From: Ahniella sp.
GTDB taxonomy: Bacteria > Pseudomonadota > Gammaproteobacteria > Xanthomonadales > Ahniellaceae
Assembly (NCBI GenBank): GCA_016712105.1
Contig: JADJRU010000015.1
Location: forward strand, 22,350 to 86,349
Length of the DNA stretch: 64,000 nucleotides
Direction: 5' to 3'
Numbering within the stretch: the first letter of the stretch is position 1; each line of letters opens with the position of its first letter. The notes beneath the pieces were generated by a model, which saw nothing but the letters and a program-made list of their open reading frames with translations, did no database searches and was not told the origin of the DNA. Below, piece after piece: positions 10,137-19,886 of the stretch. The position numbers and the translations under genes were made by a program.

Positions 10137-12505
10137 CGTCGTTGCAGGCGCAGGGCGTTCAGGGTCACCAGCAAGGATGACAGACTCATGCCGAGGGCAG
10201 CCAGACCAGGGCCGATCCATCCGATGGCCGCAAGCGGCAACATCAGCACGTTGTAAGCGAGTGCCCAGAACAGGTTCTGGCGGATGATCCGGTGCAGCCT
10301 GCGGCTCAGATCCAGTGCATCGAGGAATCCGGTCAGGCGCCCGTTCAACGCCACCAGATCGGACGCGTGTTGAGCCAGCGGGGCCGCTTTTGCAAACGTG
10401 AAGCCGACATCCGCCGCCGCCAGGATGGGCGCGTCGTTGATGCCGTCGCCCAGCATGGCCAGTCGACTCCCCTGGCTTCGCCGAAGCCTGAGATCCGCGA
10501 GTTTGTCCTCCGGAGACTGGCTGGCGCGGTAGGACTCAATACCCAGTTGCTGCGCAACTGCCGACACGGTGGCCGGCTGGTCACCGCTGAGCAGAACCAC
10601 GTTCAGGCCTTGCGCCTTGAGTGCCTGAACGAACTCAATGGCGTCCGCGCGGAGGGCATCGACCAGATGGAAGCGCGCCATGGGGCCCGAATCATCGGCC
10701 AGCACGATCGTTCCCGCCGGTGCCTGGGTATCCCCGATCCACGCCGGTGAGCCCAGGCGCCACAAGCGGCCATGGATCAGACCGGACACCCCGGAACCCG
10801 CAACGACCTTCACGTCCTCGGCCGACCAGGGCGAATCACCCCGGAATGCCTCGGCCACCGGATGCGTGACACCTTGTTCCAGTGCGCGGGCGATCGCCAA
10901 ACATGCGTCCGCATCACGATCGCCCAGACACGCGATGGCATCCACACGCGGTTGTCCTTCGGTCACCGTACCGGTCTTGTCGAGCACGACCGTATCGATC
11001 TCCTGAAGCGCCAGCAGCGCATCCGTATCCAGACACAGGAGTCCGGATTTGCCCAGCCGGGATTCGGCCGCAAGCAGCGCCGTCGGAATTGCCAAGGCGA
11101 GCGCGCAGGGACACGACACCATCAACACGGCCAGCGCCAGAGGCAAGGCCCGACTGGCGTCGATCTGCAACCACACCAACGTGGTCAATGCCGCCAGCAC
11201 CAGAATCACCAGCACAAAATGCTGCACCAACCGATCGAGCCACAGCGCCACGGCAGGGCGCGATGCCGCAGCCTGTGAAATGGCCCGTTCGATCTCGGAC
11301 AAGCGTGTGCTGGCACCGACGGCGACCACGCGCACGCGCGCCTGTGCATCAAGACAGATCGAGCCGGCCAGCACCCGATCGCCGAATTGGCGATCCTGAG
11401 GCTCCGACTCGCCGCTCAACAGCGACTCGTCGAAGTGTGCACGCGGACTGTCGAGTGTTCCGTCGGCCGGGACAGCGCTGCCCGCTGCAATCATCAACAC
11501 GTCGCCGACGGCAATCTGCTCGGCGGGAATGGTCTGCAGCTGTGTTCCCGACACCTTGACGGCCAACGCCGGCCTGGCCGATGCGAGCCGCTCCAGATGA
11601 GCCTGGGCCTTGCCGCGCAAGAATCCTTCCAGACTGCGCGCCAGCAGCAGGAAGAACACGAACATCACGGCGGCATCGAACCACACGTGGACACCGCCAC
11701 GCAGGGTTTCCACGAGACTGGCGCCAAACGCCAGACCAATCGCCAGAGCCGACAGAGTGTCCATGCCGAAGCGGCGAAGGCGCCACTCGTTCAAGGCGCC
11801 CTGCCAGAAAGGCCAGGCCGAGTAGGTCATCACCGGCGTACTGGCAAGGAAACTCAGCCACCGGAAAAAATCGCGCGTGGCGATACTCATCTCACCCGCG
11901 ACGTCCAGATACAGCGCTTCCGAAAACATCATCGCCTGCATGCTGGCGAGGCCGGCAATACCGAGACGGAGGATCAGCGTGCGTCTGGCCTGGCGCCGTT
12001 GCTCCTGCTGCTCGCGGGTGCCGGCCAGGCTGGCACGATAACCCAGCCCTTCGATTCGACCCAACAAGTCGGACAGCTTGACCTCACCTTGCGACCAGGC
12101 AATTCGCGCCCGCGACGTGACGAAGTTCGCGCTCGCATCGCGCACACCGGGCTGCCGGCGCAGTGCTTCGCCAATCAGCCACGCACACGCGGCACAATGC
12201 ATGCCCTCGATGGCCAGTTCGATCGACTGTCCTTCACCGCTTTCGCGGCTGTAACGCGCCAGCACTTCGGAACGGTCGAACACGGCCAGATCGCTGGGGC
12301 TGGGGCGGGAACCCCGTTCCGTGCGCAGGCGGTAATAGTCACCCAGGCCACTTTGCTGAATGTAGGTCGAAGCGGCTTCGCAGCCCGTGCAGCAAAAGTA
12401 CCGACCATCCGATCCAGGCGGCGACCGGGTCAGTTCACCACAATGAAAACACGCCACGGCGGCCGCAGCAGTGGGTTCAAGCAGCTGTGTGTCGACAACC
12501 GTCAC
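10133..12505 (-). CDS. ccoI: Copper-translocating P-type ATPase CcoI (FixI)
   Basis: A 790-residue P1B-type ATPase that supplies copper for cbb3 oxidase assembly. In order: an N-terminal Cys-rich metal-binding stretch (FHCGE at 19-23, FCCTGC at 37-42); a heavy-metal-associated domain with GMHCAAC at 101-107; membrane helices; the actuator domain with LSGESEP; the intramembrane copper motif CPC (VSCPCALALAIP); the phosphorylation loop DKTGTVTEG; and the hinge GDGINDAP. All catalytic motifs are intact and the length is normal. It overlaps ccoH by 4 bp and ccoS by 4 bp. Confidence 0.96.
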   Translation of the reverse strand: MTVVDTQLLEPTAAAAVACFHCGELTRSPPGSDGRYFCCTGCEAASTYIQQSGLGDYYRLRTERGSRPSPSDLAVFDRSEVLARYSRESGEGQSIELAIEGMHCAACAWLIGEALRRQPGVRDASANFVTSRARIAWSQGEVKLSDLLGRIEGLGYRASLAGTREQQEQRRQARRTLILRLGIAGLASMQAMMFSEALYLDVAGEMSIATRDFFRWLSFLASTPVMTYSAWPFWQGALNEWRLRRFGMDTLSALAIGLAFGASLVETLRGGVHVWFDAAVMFVFFLLLARSLEGFLRGKAQAHLERLASARPALAVKVSGTQLQTIPAEQIAVGDVLMIAAGSAVPADGTLDSPRAHFDESLLSGESEPQDRQFGDRVLAGSICLDAQARVRVVAVGASTRLSEIERAISQAAASRPAVALWLDRLVQHFVLVILVLAALTTLVWLQIDASRALPLALAVLMVSCPCALALAIPTALLAAESRLGKSGLLCLDTDALLALQEIDTVVLDKTGTVTEGQPRVDAIACLGDRDADACLAIARALEQGVTHPVAEAFRGDSPWSAEDVKVVAGSGVSGLIHGRLWRLGSPAWIGDTQAPAGTIVLADDSGPMARFHLVDALRADAIEFVQALKAQGLNVVLLSGDQPATVSAVAQQLGIESYRASQSPEDKLADLRLRRSQGSRLAMLGDGINDAPILAAADVGFTFAKAAPLAQHASDLVALNGRLTGFLDALDLSRRLHRIIRQNLFWALAYNVLMLPLAAIGWIGPGLAALGMSLSSLLVTLNALRLQRR

Positions 12506-12981
12506 GGGGCCAACTTGGAATGGAAGCGGACCTGTCCACTTGCTTCATCGAAACGCCCGACCAGTCGCCAGCCTTGGGCCATGTCTTCAAGCCGGAACTC
12601 GCAGAGCGCCAAGGGCAGTTGATCCGACTGCAGTGTCAGGATCTCGCCGGGACTGACCTTCGGAAAGTGCACATCCTGATTCGCACGATTGGGGTGCAGA
12701 ACGCTCAAACTCGGCACCGCCCCCTCCAGCCGAGGCCATTCCGTCCAGGCCCAGTGCCCGTCTTCCTGCCGCAGCAAGGTTGCCGTCAGCCCCAGTTCGG
12801 CCGCGCGTTGATCCGGCCCCAGATCCGTCGTCTGAACCTGGGCACGACGTTGCACCGACTCCGGCGCGGCGTCCAATGGACCATCGGACGAGGCCAGCCG
12901 GATCGTCAGGATGCCCGCCACGATGGTCGCGATGGGGAAGGCCAGGACCAGCCAGAACATGGGTTCACGCACGATGCGCAT
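12502..12981 (-). CDS. ccoH: FixH/CcoH-family protein
   Basis: A 159-residue protein with an N-terminal membrane helix (residues ~8-28) and a periplasmic beta-rich domain. Sequence conservation with FixH is low, as is usual outside the rhizobia. The assignment rests on size, topology and position between ccoG and ccoI. FixH/CcoH associates with the cbb3 complex during assembly. It starts 3 bp after the ccoG stop and overlaps ccoI by 4 bp. Confidence 0.8.
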   Translation of the reverse strand: MRIVREPMFWLVLAFPIATIVAGILTIRLASSDGPLDAAPESVQRRAQVQTTDLGPDQRAAELGLTATLLRQEDGHWAWTEWPRLEGAVPSLSVLHPNRANQDVHFPKVSPGEILTLQSDQLPLALCEFRLEDMAQGWRLVGRFDEASGQVRFHSKLAP

Positions 12982-12984
12982 CGA

Positions 12985-14370
12985 TCACTCCGGAGCGAAG
13001 AAACGCGAGGATTCGGTCACCGTCAGGTCGTCGGCTTTCGAATGCAGCGCGAATTCTATGTCGGCCTTGCCTCGAATGACGCCCGGTGGCGACGCCAACA
13101 AGACGCCGATCGTCCGAACTTCTTCGGGCGGCAACTCGATCAGGCCCGGATCACGCGCAAACACGATGCCTTCGGGACCATCCAGCGTCAGCGTGAAGGT
13201 GCGGGATTCGGTCGTCTTGTTGATGATCCGGAGCATGTAACCATTCTGAACCTGTTTGTCGAAGGTTTCGCGGTACAGCGCGTTCCGATCGCGCAGCACG
13301 TCCATGATGACGGGTTTGCGCCACAGGATGCTCAGCGCAACACCCAGAATGAGGGCACCTAGCAACACGGCGTAGATCAGGATGCGCCAGCGGAAGACAT
13401 GAGTCGGATGACCGTCGATCTGGTGCTGCGTCGAGTAGCGCACGAGCCCGCGCGGATAATTCATGCGGTCCATGACCTCGTCGCAGGCGTCGACACACGC
13501 CCCGCAGGCAATACACTCAATCTGCAGGCCATCGCGGATATCGATGCCGGTCGGGCACACCTGCACGCAGATCGTGCAGTCGATGCAATCACCCAGACCC
13601 TTGGCCTGATAGTCGACGCCGCGCTTGCGGGCGCCGCGTTCCTCGCCACGTTTGGCATCGTAGGCGATGATCAGCGTGTCTCGGTCAAACATGGCGCTCT
13701 GGAAGCGCGCATACGGGCACATGTATTTACAGACCTGCTCGCGCATGAACCCGGCATTACCCCAGGTGGCAAACGAATAGAACAACACCCAGAATGTCTC
13801 CCATCCGCTCCAGGCGAACGGCCAGACCCGGTCGGTCAACTCGCGGATCGGCGTGAAGTACCCGACAAACGTGAAGCCGGTCCACAACGCGAACACGATC
13901 CACAAGGTGTGTTTGCCCAGCTTGCGACGGATCTTGTTCGCCGACCACGGCGCCGCGTCGAGTTTCATGCGCTGACTGCGATCGCCTTCCAGCCACTGTT
14001 CGATCCACAGGAAGGTTTCGGTCCAGACGGTTTGCGGACAGGCATATCCGCACCACAAACGTCCGGCCAGTGCGGTGAAGAAAAACAGCGACAACCCGGC
14101 AATGATCAGGATCAATGCCAGAAAAATGAAATCCTGTGGCCAGAAACTCATGCCGAAGACGTAGAACTTGCGGGCTGGCAAGTCCCATAACACGGCCTGC
14201 CGACCATCCCAGTTCAGCCAGGCAACGCCGTAATACAAGCCGAGCAGCACAAATACGGCCAGGCGACGAAGGCGCTGAAAGCGGCCGTCGACATCGCGCG
14301 GATAAACCTTGCGCTCCGAGACATACATCTCGTCGATGACCTGAAGGGGAATCTGTTCGCGTTTGCTCAT
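12985..14370 (-). CDS. ccoG: Cytochrome c oxidase accessory protein CcoG (polyferredoxin)
   Basis: About 461 residues with several membrane helices and two 4Fe-4S ferredoxin motifs: CIDCTICVQVCPTG and CIACGACVDACDEVMD. It also has the early LWCGYACPQTVW Cys motif. CcoG is proposed to reduce copper for cbb3 oxidase assembly. The C-terminal domain is an Ig-like fold (TLTLDGPEGIVF). I prefer the ATG at 14370 (MSKREQIPLQ) to the one at 14400, because the FNR-type box at 14438-14451 would place transcription start near 14403. It is the first gene of ccoG-H-I-S-TauE. The oxidase genes ccoNOP are not in the window. Confidence 0.93.
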   Translation of the reverse strand: MSKREQIPLQVIDEMYVSERKVYPRDVDGRFQRLRRLAVFVLLGLYYGVAWLNWDGRQAVLWDLPARKFYVFGMSFWPQDFIFLALILIIAGLSLFFFTALAGRLWCGYACPQTVWTETFLWIEQWLEGDRSQRMKLDAAPWSANKIRRKLGKHTLWIVFALWTGFTFVGYFTPIRELTDRVWPFAWSGWETFWVLFYSFATWGNAGFMREQVCKYMCPYARFQSAMFDRDTLIIAYDAKRGEERGARKRGVDYQAKGLGDCIDCTICVQVCPTGIDIRDGLQIECIACGACVDACDEVMDRMNYPRGLVRYSTQHQIDGHPTHVFRWRILIYAVLLGALILGVALSILWRKPVIMDVLRDRNALYRETFDKQVQNGYMLRIINKTTESRTFTLTLDGPEGIVFARDPGLIELPPEEVRTIGVLLASPPGVIRGKADIEFALHSKADDLTVTESSRFFAPE

Positions 14371-14437
14371 GTCTGGCGGAGTCCTGAGGCCAAAGGCCAT
14401 TCAACCCGGATTGTTGTGGCGCCGCAAAGAGCAGCGC

Positions 14438-14451
14438 TTGACCTGCGTCAA
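14438..14451 (-). promoter_or_regulatory. FNR/ANR-type box upstream of ccoG
   Basis: TTGAC-CTGC-GTCAA is a perfect palindrome differing from the FNR consensus (TTGAT-N4-ATCAA) by one symmetric substitution. Read toward ccoG, a box centred at -41.5 puts the start site near 14403, with AACAAT as -10 at 14415-14410 and the ccoG ATG 33 nt downstream. Oxygen-limited induction of cbb3 assembly genes by FNR/ANR is well established in proteobacteria, so the site fits its context. Confidence 0.7.
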
Positions 14452-14651
14452 ACCAGCCCGCTTGACATGAGACTAGTTAACAATTGCCGCGTCTTGCACG
14501 CCTGGTTTTCGTCTTCACTTCCGGCGCTGACGAACTGGAACGCCAACGCCAATGCCAAATCGGACCACTTGACGGTGACCATGTCTTCCTCGGCTCCGGG
14601 TTTCAGGATCGCTTGCCCAGTCCCGGTTCTTGCTTCGCCAGCCAGCCGGCT

Positions 14652-15941
14652 TCAATTACCGCAGTTGCCTTCCAGCCCGTCTGAAAAGACAAACTGTGCC
14701 ACCGGGACATTCTGGATGAACACGGTTTTGGTCGACGGCGCACCGATCACCAAACCGCTGGAATTGGCCATCAGCATGGTCAAAGACTCCGTTGGCTCCT
14801 GAATGCCGTCGGCAACAATCGGAACGTTGACGGTCCGCAGGCCACTCTGGCCGTGGGTCCAACTCACCTGTGTCGCTGCAAACGTGAAATCGGCCGGAGA
14901 TTGTGCCGTCCCGGCCTGCGCTTGAATCTGCACCGAGGCTGCCCCGCCATTTCCGTTGATGCGTTCGACTGAAATGGCGACCGACCCACCTTCACCAACA
15001 CTGAGCGTGCAGCCGTTCGCGAATCGCAAGGTTCCAGTCGGCAGAACCGTGATGTCGATGAATCGGGTACGAGACAAGACCGTGAGGGCATTACCGGAGT
15101 TACCTTGGTCGTCGATTTCGAAAACGATCCGGGCCAGCCCGGTAAACCCAACGGCCGGGGTATAGCTGAACGATGTCAGCGCACTGTTGAGTTGCGCCAG
15201 CGTGCGAATCTCGACATCACTGGTGACACTGACGCCAAACGGCCAACTGAAACGCCCGTAATCACCGTCGATCACACTGAGGCCACCGACACCATCCAGA
15301 TCGGACATATCGATTGCCAGCTCCATCAGGCCAGGCCCGACATCCACATCGCTGATCACCGGATCAATCGACACGGATTGACCCGCTGGCGTCGAGATCG
15401 AGCCAGGCAAGGTGATGTCGGGTTGGTTGTTGGTGGCACAGGCTGCCGTTCCGAGTTCCGACGGTGCGCACACGTCGATGTCGATGAAGCGCGTACGCGA
15501 CAACACACCGCCCGTGCCGGTATTGCCTTGATCATCGATCTCGAAAACGAGACGCGCCACGCCGGCATAACCAACTCGCGGAATATAGGTGAACGATGAC
15601 AGGGCGTTGTTGGTCTGGAGCAGTGTCGCCAGGCCGACATCGGACGTCACGTTGGTCCCGAGCCCCCAACTGAAGCGTCCGTAATCCCCATTCGCCACAC
15701 TGAGCGGGCCGGCGCCGTCAAGATCGGAAATATCGATCTCCAGTTCCATCAGTCCGGCCCCGACATCCGGATCGCTGACCGTCGGGGCAAAGCCGACGGA
15801 TGTCCCGAGCGTCGTGTCTGGCGCTGGCACCGGCAGCGTGATGTCGGGTTGCTGATTCGCCTGGGCTGGAAGTCTGACCGGAAACAACCCGAAGCCGAAC
15901 AACGCCAGAACCGAAAGTACGAGGCAAAACGGGCGATTCAT
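14652..15941 (-). CDS. Secreted protein with two cadherin-like repeats and a Calx-beta domain
   Basis: The start MNRPFC at 15941 gives a clear signal peptide ending near LPAQA; the frame is open further upstream to 16040, but that part looks non-coding. Two ~125-residue tandem modules follow, each with QPDITLP, a S(D)PDVG / SDVDVG stretch, LMELxID(I/M)SDLDG, DYGRFSW and VFEIDDQGN, then SRTRFIDI. After these comes a Calx-beta-like module (LSVGEGGSVAISVERINGNG, then ADFTFA). The end is VFSDGLEGNCGN, a variant of the GFE tail seen on other secreted proteins here. The predicted role is a surface or exported protein; the partner is unknown. It is divergent from xdhA, with a 148-bp shared upstream region. 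Confidence 0.8.
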   Translation of the reverse strand: MNRPFCLVLSVLALFGFGLFPVRLPAQANQQPDITLPVPAPDTTLGTSVGFAPTVSDPDVGAGLMELEIDISDLDGAGPLSVANGDYGRFSWGLGTNVTSDVGLATLLQTNNALSSFTYIPRVGYAGVARLVFEIDDQGNTGTGGVLSRTRFIDIDVCAPSELGTAACATNNQPDITLPGSISTPAGQSVSIDPVISDVDVGPGLMELAIDMSDLDGVGGLSVIDGDYGRFSWPFGVSVTSDVEIRTLAQLNSALTSFSYTPAVGFTGLARIVFEIDDQGNSGNALTVLSRTRFIDITVLPTGTLRFANGCTLSVGEGGSVAISVERINGNGGAASVQIQAQAGTAQSPADFTFAATQVSWTHGQSGLRTVNVPIVADGIQEPTESLTMLMANSSGLVIGAPSTKTVFIQNVPVAQFVFSDGLEGNCGN

Positions 15942-16089
15942 GCGGCCACCTCTGCGACTGTCGAGCACGAGTCTGAAGACAGTTTTGGCCATTTGCAAGG
16001 AACTCCGGACAATCCGAACGACACCGATTCCCAGCGGCAAGAAAGTACCCCCAATTGCCCGCCGCCCTCCTGCTGGGTACGCTGCACCA

Positions 16090-17457
16090 ATGGATGCCTA
16101 TTCGACTTTTTGCCTGAACGGCACGACACACCCATTTTCCGACCGCGACGACCCCAGGGAATCCTTGCTGCGCTGGTTGAAGCGACACCGATTGACCGGC
16201 ACGAAGGAAGGCTGCGGTGATGGGGATTGTGGCGCTTGTACGGTGGCCGAGGTGTTGCGCGAGGGGGATTCGAACCGGCTGCGCGCGGTGAACAGCTGCC
16301 TGTTGCCGATGGGCCAGGTATTGGGACGTTCGTTCGTGACTGTGGAGGCCTTGGCCACCAAGGATGAAGTGCATCCGGTGCAGCGCGCGATGGTGCGGTG
16401 TGCGGGGTCACAATGTGGTTATTGCACACCCGGTTTTGTGATGAGCCTGTTTGTCGGGTTCCACGAGGACACGCTCGGCGACCACTGCATCGACGGCAAT
16501 CTGTGCCGCTGTACCGGGTACACCACGATTCGCCAGGCAATGGCTGAAGTGGCCGCGGTGCCAACTTCGGAACGCCCACGTGCCCTGCCCCGCTTTATCG
16601 ATCAAGACCCCGGTTTCACTCCGCGCTCGGCACCCACATTCCTGACGCCAGCCACGGTGGCCGAAGCGATTGCGAACAAGACCGCACATCCGGACTATGT
16701 CTGGATCACCGGCGCCACCGATACAGGCGTTGCGTTGAGTCGTGGCCAACCGGTCGCGCCGGGATTCATCGCGCTCGACCGGATCGACGAGTTGCAGCAG
16801 GTGCACCGTCGTGAGTCGTCGTGGCGTATCGGCGCCGGGGTGACGTTGTCGCAACTGGAAGACCAACTGGGCGATGACCTGCCGATCATCACGGAGGTGT
16901 TGCCTTGGTTCGCCGCGCGCCAAGTGAAGAATCGTGCGACGCTGGGCGGCAACATCGGCTCCGCATCACCCATCGGTGATCTGTTGCCATGCCTTCTGGC
17001 CCTCGACGCGGTGATCGAACTGGCCGGGCCGAATGGACGCCGACCGGTAGCCGCTGCCGACTACTTTCTCGACTATCGCAGGACAGCCCGCCACAACGAT
17101 GAACTGGTCACTGCGGTGACGTTCGATGTGTCGCCGGGCCGTCAGGCTTTCTACAAAGTGGCGAAACGCCAGACCGATGACATCAGCATTGTTGCGGCAG
17201 CGTTCCTCGTCGACACCGACTCAACCGGGGTGATCCGATTTGTACGGCTGGCTTATGGTGGGGTCGCCGCCATTCCGAAACGAGCGCGCGACACGGAGGC
17301 GTTTTTGCTTGGCCGGACGCTCGATCCGGGCACTGTCGATGAGGCAGTGTCCAAACTCGCAAGCGAGTTTGCTCCGCTGAGTGATCACCGGGCCAGCAAG
17401 GAGTACCGGATGGCGCTGATCGGCAATCTGTTCCGGCAGTTCGTGGAGGCTGCATGA
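16090..17457 (+). CDS. xdhA: Xanthine dehydrogenase small subunit (2Fe-2S and FAD domains)
   Basis: 455 residues. An N-terminal 2Fe-2S ferredoxin domain carries CGDGDCGACTV (residues 42-52), the second cluster domain has CGSQCGYCTPGF and CRCTGY, and the FAD-binding domain begins near 185 with ATLGGNIGSASPIGDLLP. Electrons from hypoxanthine/xanthine oxidation at the molybdenum centre pass through these clusters to FAD. The chosen ATG at 16090 (MDAYSTFCLNG) matches the usual family start; the upstream extension of the frame is not coding. The stop overlaps the xdhB start (ATGA). Confidence 0.94.
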   Translation: MDAYSTFCLNGTTHPFSDRDDPRESLLRWLKRHRLTGTKEGCGDGDCGACTVAEVLREGDSNRLRAVNSCLLPMGQVLGRSFVTVEALATKDEVHPVQRAMVRCAGSQCGYCTPGFVMSLFVGFHEDTLGDHCIDGNLCRCTGYTTIRQAMAEVAAVPTSERPRALPRFIDQDPGFTPRSAPTFLTPATVAEAIANKTAHPDYVWITGATDTGVALSRGQPVAPGFIALDRIDELQQVHRRESSWRIGAGVTLSQLEDQLGDDLPIITEVLPWFAARQVKNRATLGGNIGSASPIGDLLPCLLALDAVIELAGPNGRRPVAAADYFLDYRRTARHNDELVTAVTFDVSPGRQAFYKVAKRQTDDISIVAAAFLVDTDSTGVIRFVRLAYGGVAAIPKRARDTEAFLLGRTLDPGTVDEAVSKLASEFAPLSDHRASKEYRMALIGNLFRQFVEAA

Positions 17458-19747
17458 GTATCGTCCACGAAAGCGCCCTGGGCCATGTGACCGGGCAGGC
17501 GCGGTACACCGACGAACTGCCCGATGCACCGGGCACCTTGGGTGCCTGGCCGGTGCAGGCGCCGCATGCGCATGCACGCTTACTGAAACTCGACGCCACC
17601 AAAGCGCGCGCTGCAGCGGGTGTGGTCTGTGTGTTGACGGCTGCCGAGATCCCGGGCCGCAACCAGACCGGCCCGATCGTGGCGGATGAGCCGCTGCTTC
17701 CGGTCGACGAAATTTTGTACTACGGCCAAGCGGTGGCCTGGGTGCTCGCAGAAACCGAACATCAGGCTCGCGCGGCGGCAGCCCTGGTCATTGCCGAATA
17801 TGAAACTTTGCCAGCTTGCCTCACGATCGCTGCGGCCGAAGCCGCCGACAGTTTCCACCTCAAGCCGTCCTTGATCGAGCGTGGTGATCCGACAACGGCT
17901 ATGGCCGCTGCGCCGCATCGACTCGCAGGCACGCTGGACATCGGCGGGCAGGATCATTTTTATCTCGAAACGCATTGCAGTCGGACCGAGTGGGATGGTG
18001 ATGGCCAACTGGTGATTCATTCCTCAACGCAACATCCTTCGGAAACCCAGCACATCGTGGCGCAGGTCCTGGGGCTTTCGTCCCATCAGGTCACCTGCAA
18101 GTGTCTGCGCATGGGCGGCGGTTTCGGCGGCAAGGAGACCCAAGCGAATGCCTTTGCGGCGATCTGCGCACTGGGCACTTTGCTGACTGGCCGACCTGTC
18201 AAACTGAAACTGCACCGCACGCTGGACATGCAGTTGACCGGCAAACGCCATCCATTCCTTGCTCGTTGGCAAGCGGGCTTTGACGCCGACGGCAAGATCC
18301 ACGCCGCCGATATCGAACTGATCGCCGATGCCGGCTGGAGCGTGGATCTGTCACCGCCGGTGCTGATGCGTGCGATGGTGCATGTCGACAATGCCTACTT
18401 CCTGCCGAATGTCCGGGTACGCGGTCGGATGGCCAAGACCCATCTGCCCTCCAACACCGCCTTCCGGGGTTTTGGTGGCCCGCAGGGCATGATTGTCGGC
18501 GAAGAAATGGTCGCTGCGATTGCCACGCGGTTGGGCCTGCCGCCCGAACTCGTGCGCGAACGCAATTTCTACCGCGGTGCCAACGACGCGCCGGAGAACC
18601 AGACGCACTATGGTCAGGCGGTCATCGACAATCACTTGCCGGACCTGTGGTCACAACTGAAGGCCAACAGTTCCTTCGACGAACGCCGACAAGCTGTGTC
18701 GGCGTTCAACGCACAATCGCGTCGCAGGAAACGCGGCATCGCGATCACGCCAGTCAAGTTCGGCATCTCGTTCAACAAGACCATCTACAACCAGGCAGGC
18801 GCACTGATCCACATCTATCACGATGGCAGTGTGCAACTGAATCATGGCGGCACCGAGATGGGCCAGGGCCTGCACAGCAAGATGCTGGTGGTGGCCAGCA
18901 GATGCCTCGGCTTGCCGATCTCGCGTTTTCGCGTGATGACGACCAGCACTGACAAGGTTCCGAACACCTCGGCCACTGCGGCCAGTTCGGGTTCGGATCT
19001 GAACGGTCAGGCTGTCGCCGATGCCTGCAACACCCTCATCGCGCGACTGAAGCCGATTGCTGCGGCAGCGCTGAATTGTGAGGCTTCGTCGCTCGAATTT
19101 GCCGACACGTGTTGTCGTGTTGCCGACGATCCTGGGCGGGCCATTCCGTTCACCGAACTCGTGCATCGCGCCTACGATGCACGCATCAGCCTTTCCGCCA
19201 CCGGTTACTACCGCACCCCGAAATCCACTGGGACCCGGTCACGCTGCATGGCCGACCGTTCTATTACTTCGCGTATGGCGCTGCGGTGAGTGAGGTCGAG
19301 GTGGACGGCGATACCGGCATCCATCACTTGCTGCGTGTCGATTTGCTGCACGACGTGGGCAATAGTCTGATCGAAACCATCGATCGCGGTCAGATCGAAG
19401 GTGGCTTCGTGCAGGGGATGGGCTGGCTCACATCCGAAGAGTTGGTCACGAACGCACAAGGCCGGCTGCTGACGGACGCACCCAGCACCTACAAGATCCC
19501 GAGCCTTGGCGAGATTCCGCACGACTTCCGAGTCGACCTCTACCGGCGGGAAGCCCCATTCACGACCGACACGATCTTCGGCAGCAAAGGAGTGGGCGAA
19601 CCACCATTCATGCTGGCGCTGTCGGTGCGCGAAGCCTTGCGGGCAGCCGTGGCCGCGTTTGCACCAGAGCGACACGACGGGCCAGTGTCGCTCGCCTCAC
19701 CGGCGACACCCGAGGCCATCTGGCGGGCCATCAAACAAAGGGTGTAG
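17454..19747 (+). CDS. xdhB: Xanthine dehydrogenase molybdopterin-binding subunit (one frameshift)
   Basis: The molybdenum subunit has the expected motifs: GGGFGGKETQ, FRGFGGPQGM, and GSKGVGEPP with the catalytic Glu. The first frame runs to about 19213 and stops at 19289 after an unrelated tail. The second frame picks up at EIHWDPVTLHGRP and runs to the end at 19747. The break is at a run of four C residues at 19216-19219, where a fifth C would restore YYRTPEIHWD. 2294 bp plus 1 is 765 codons, a normal length. No xdhC follows directly. Confidence 0.92.
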
Positions 19748-19886
19748 ACCTCTAGTCCGGGGCTTGGCGGTCGGTCCGCGAAGCCGCGGCATCAACTTTG
19801 TATTGAGGGGCGGGAATTCGGATCGGATGTCGTTTCTGGGCAGGGCTTGCGTACTCCGTAACAAGCCAACTGAACGGAGCCTGCCC

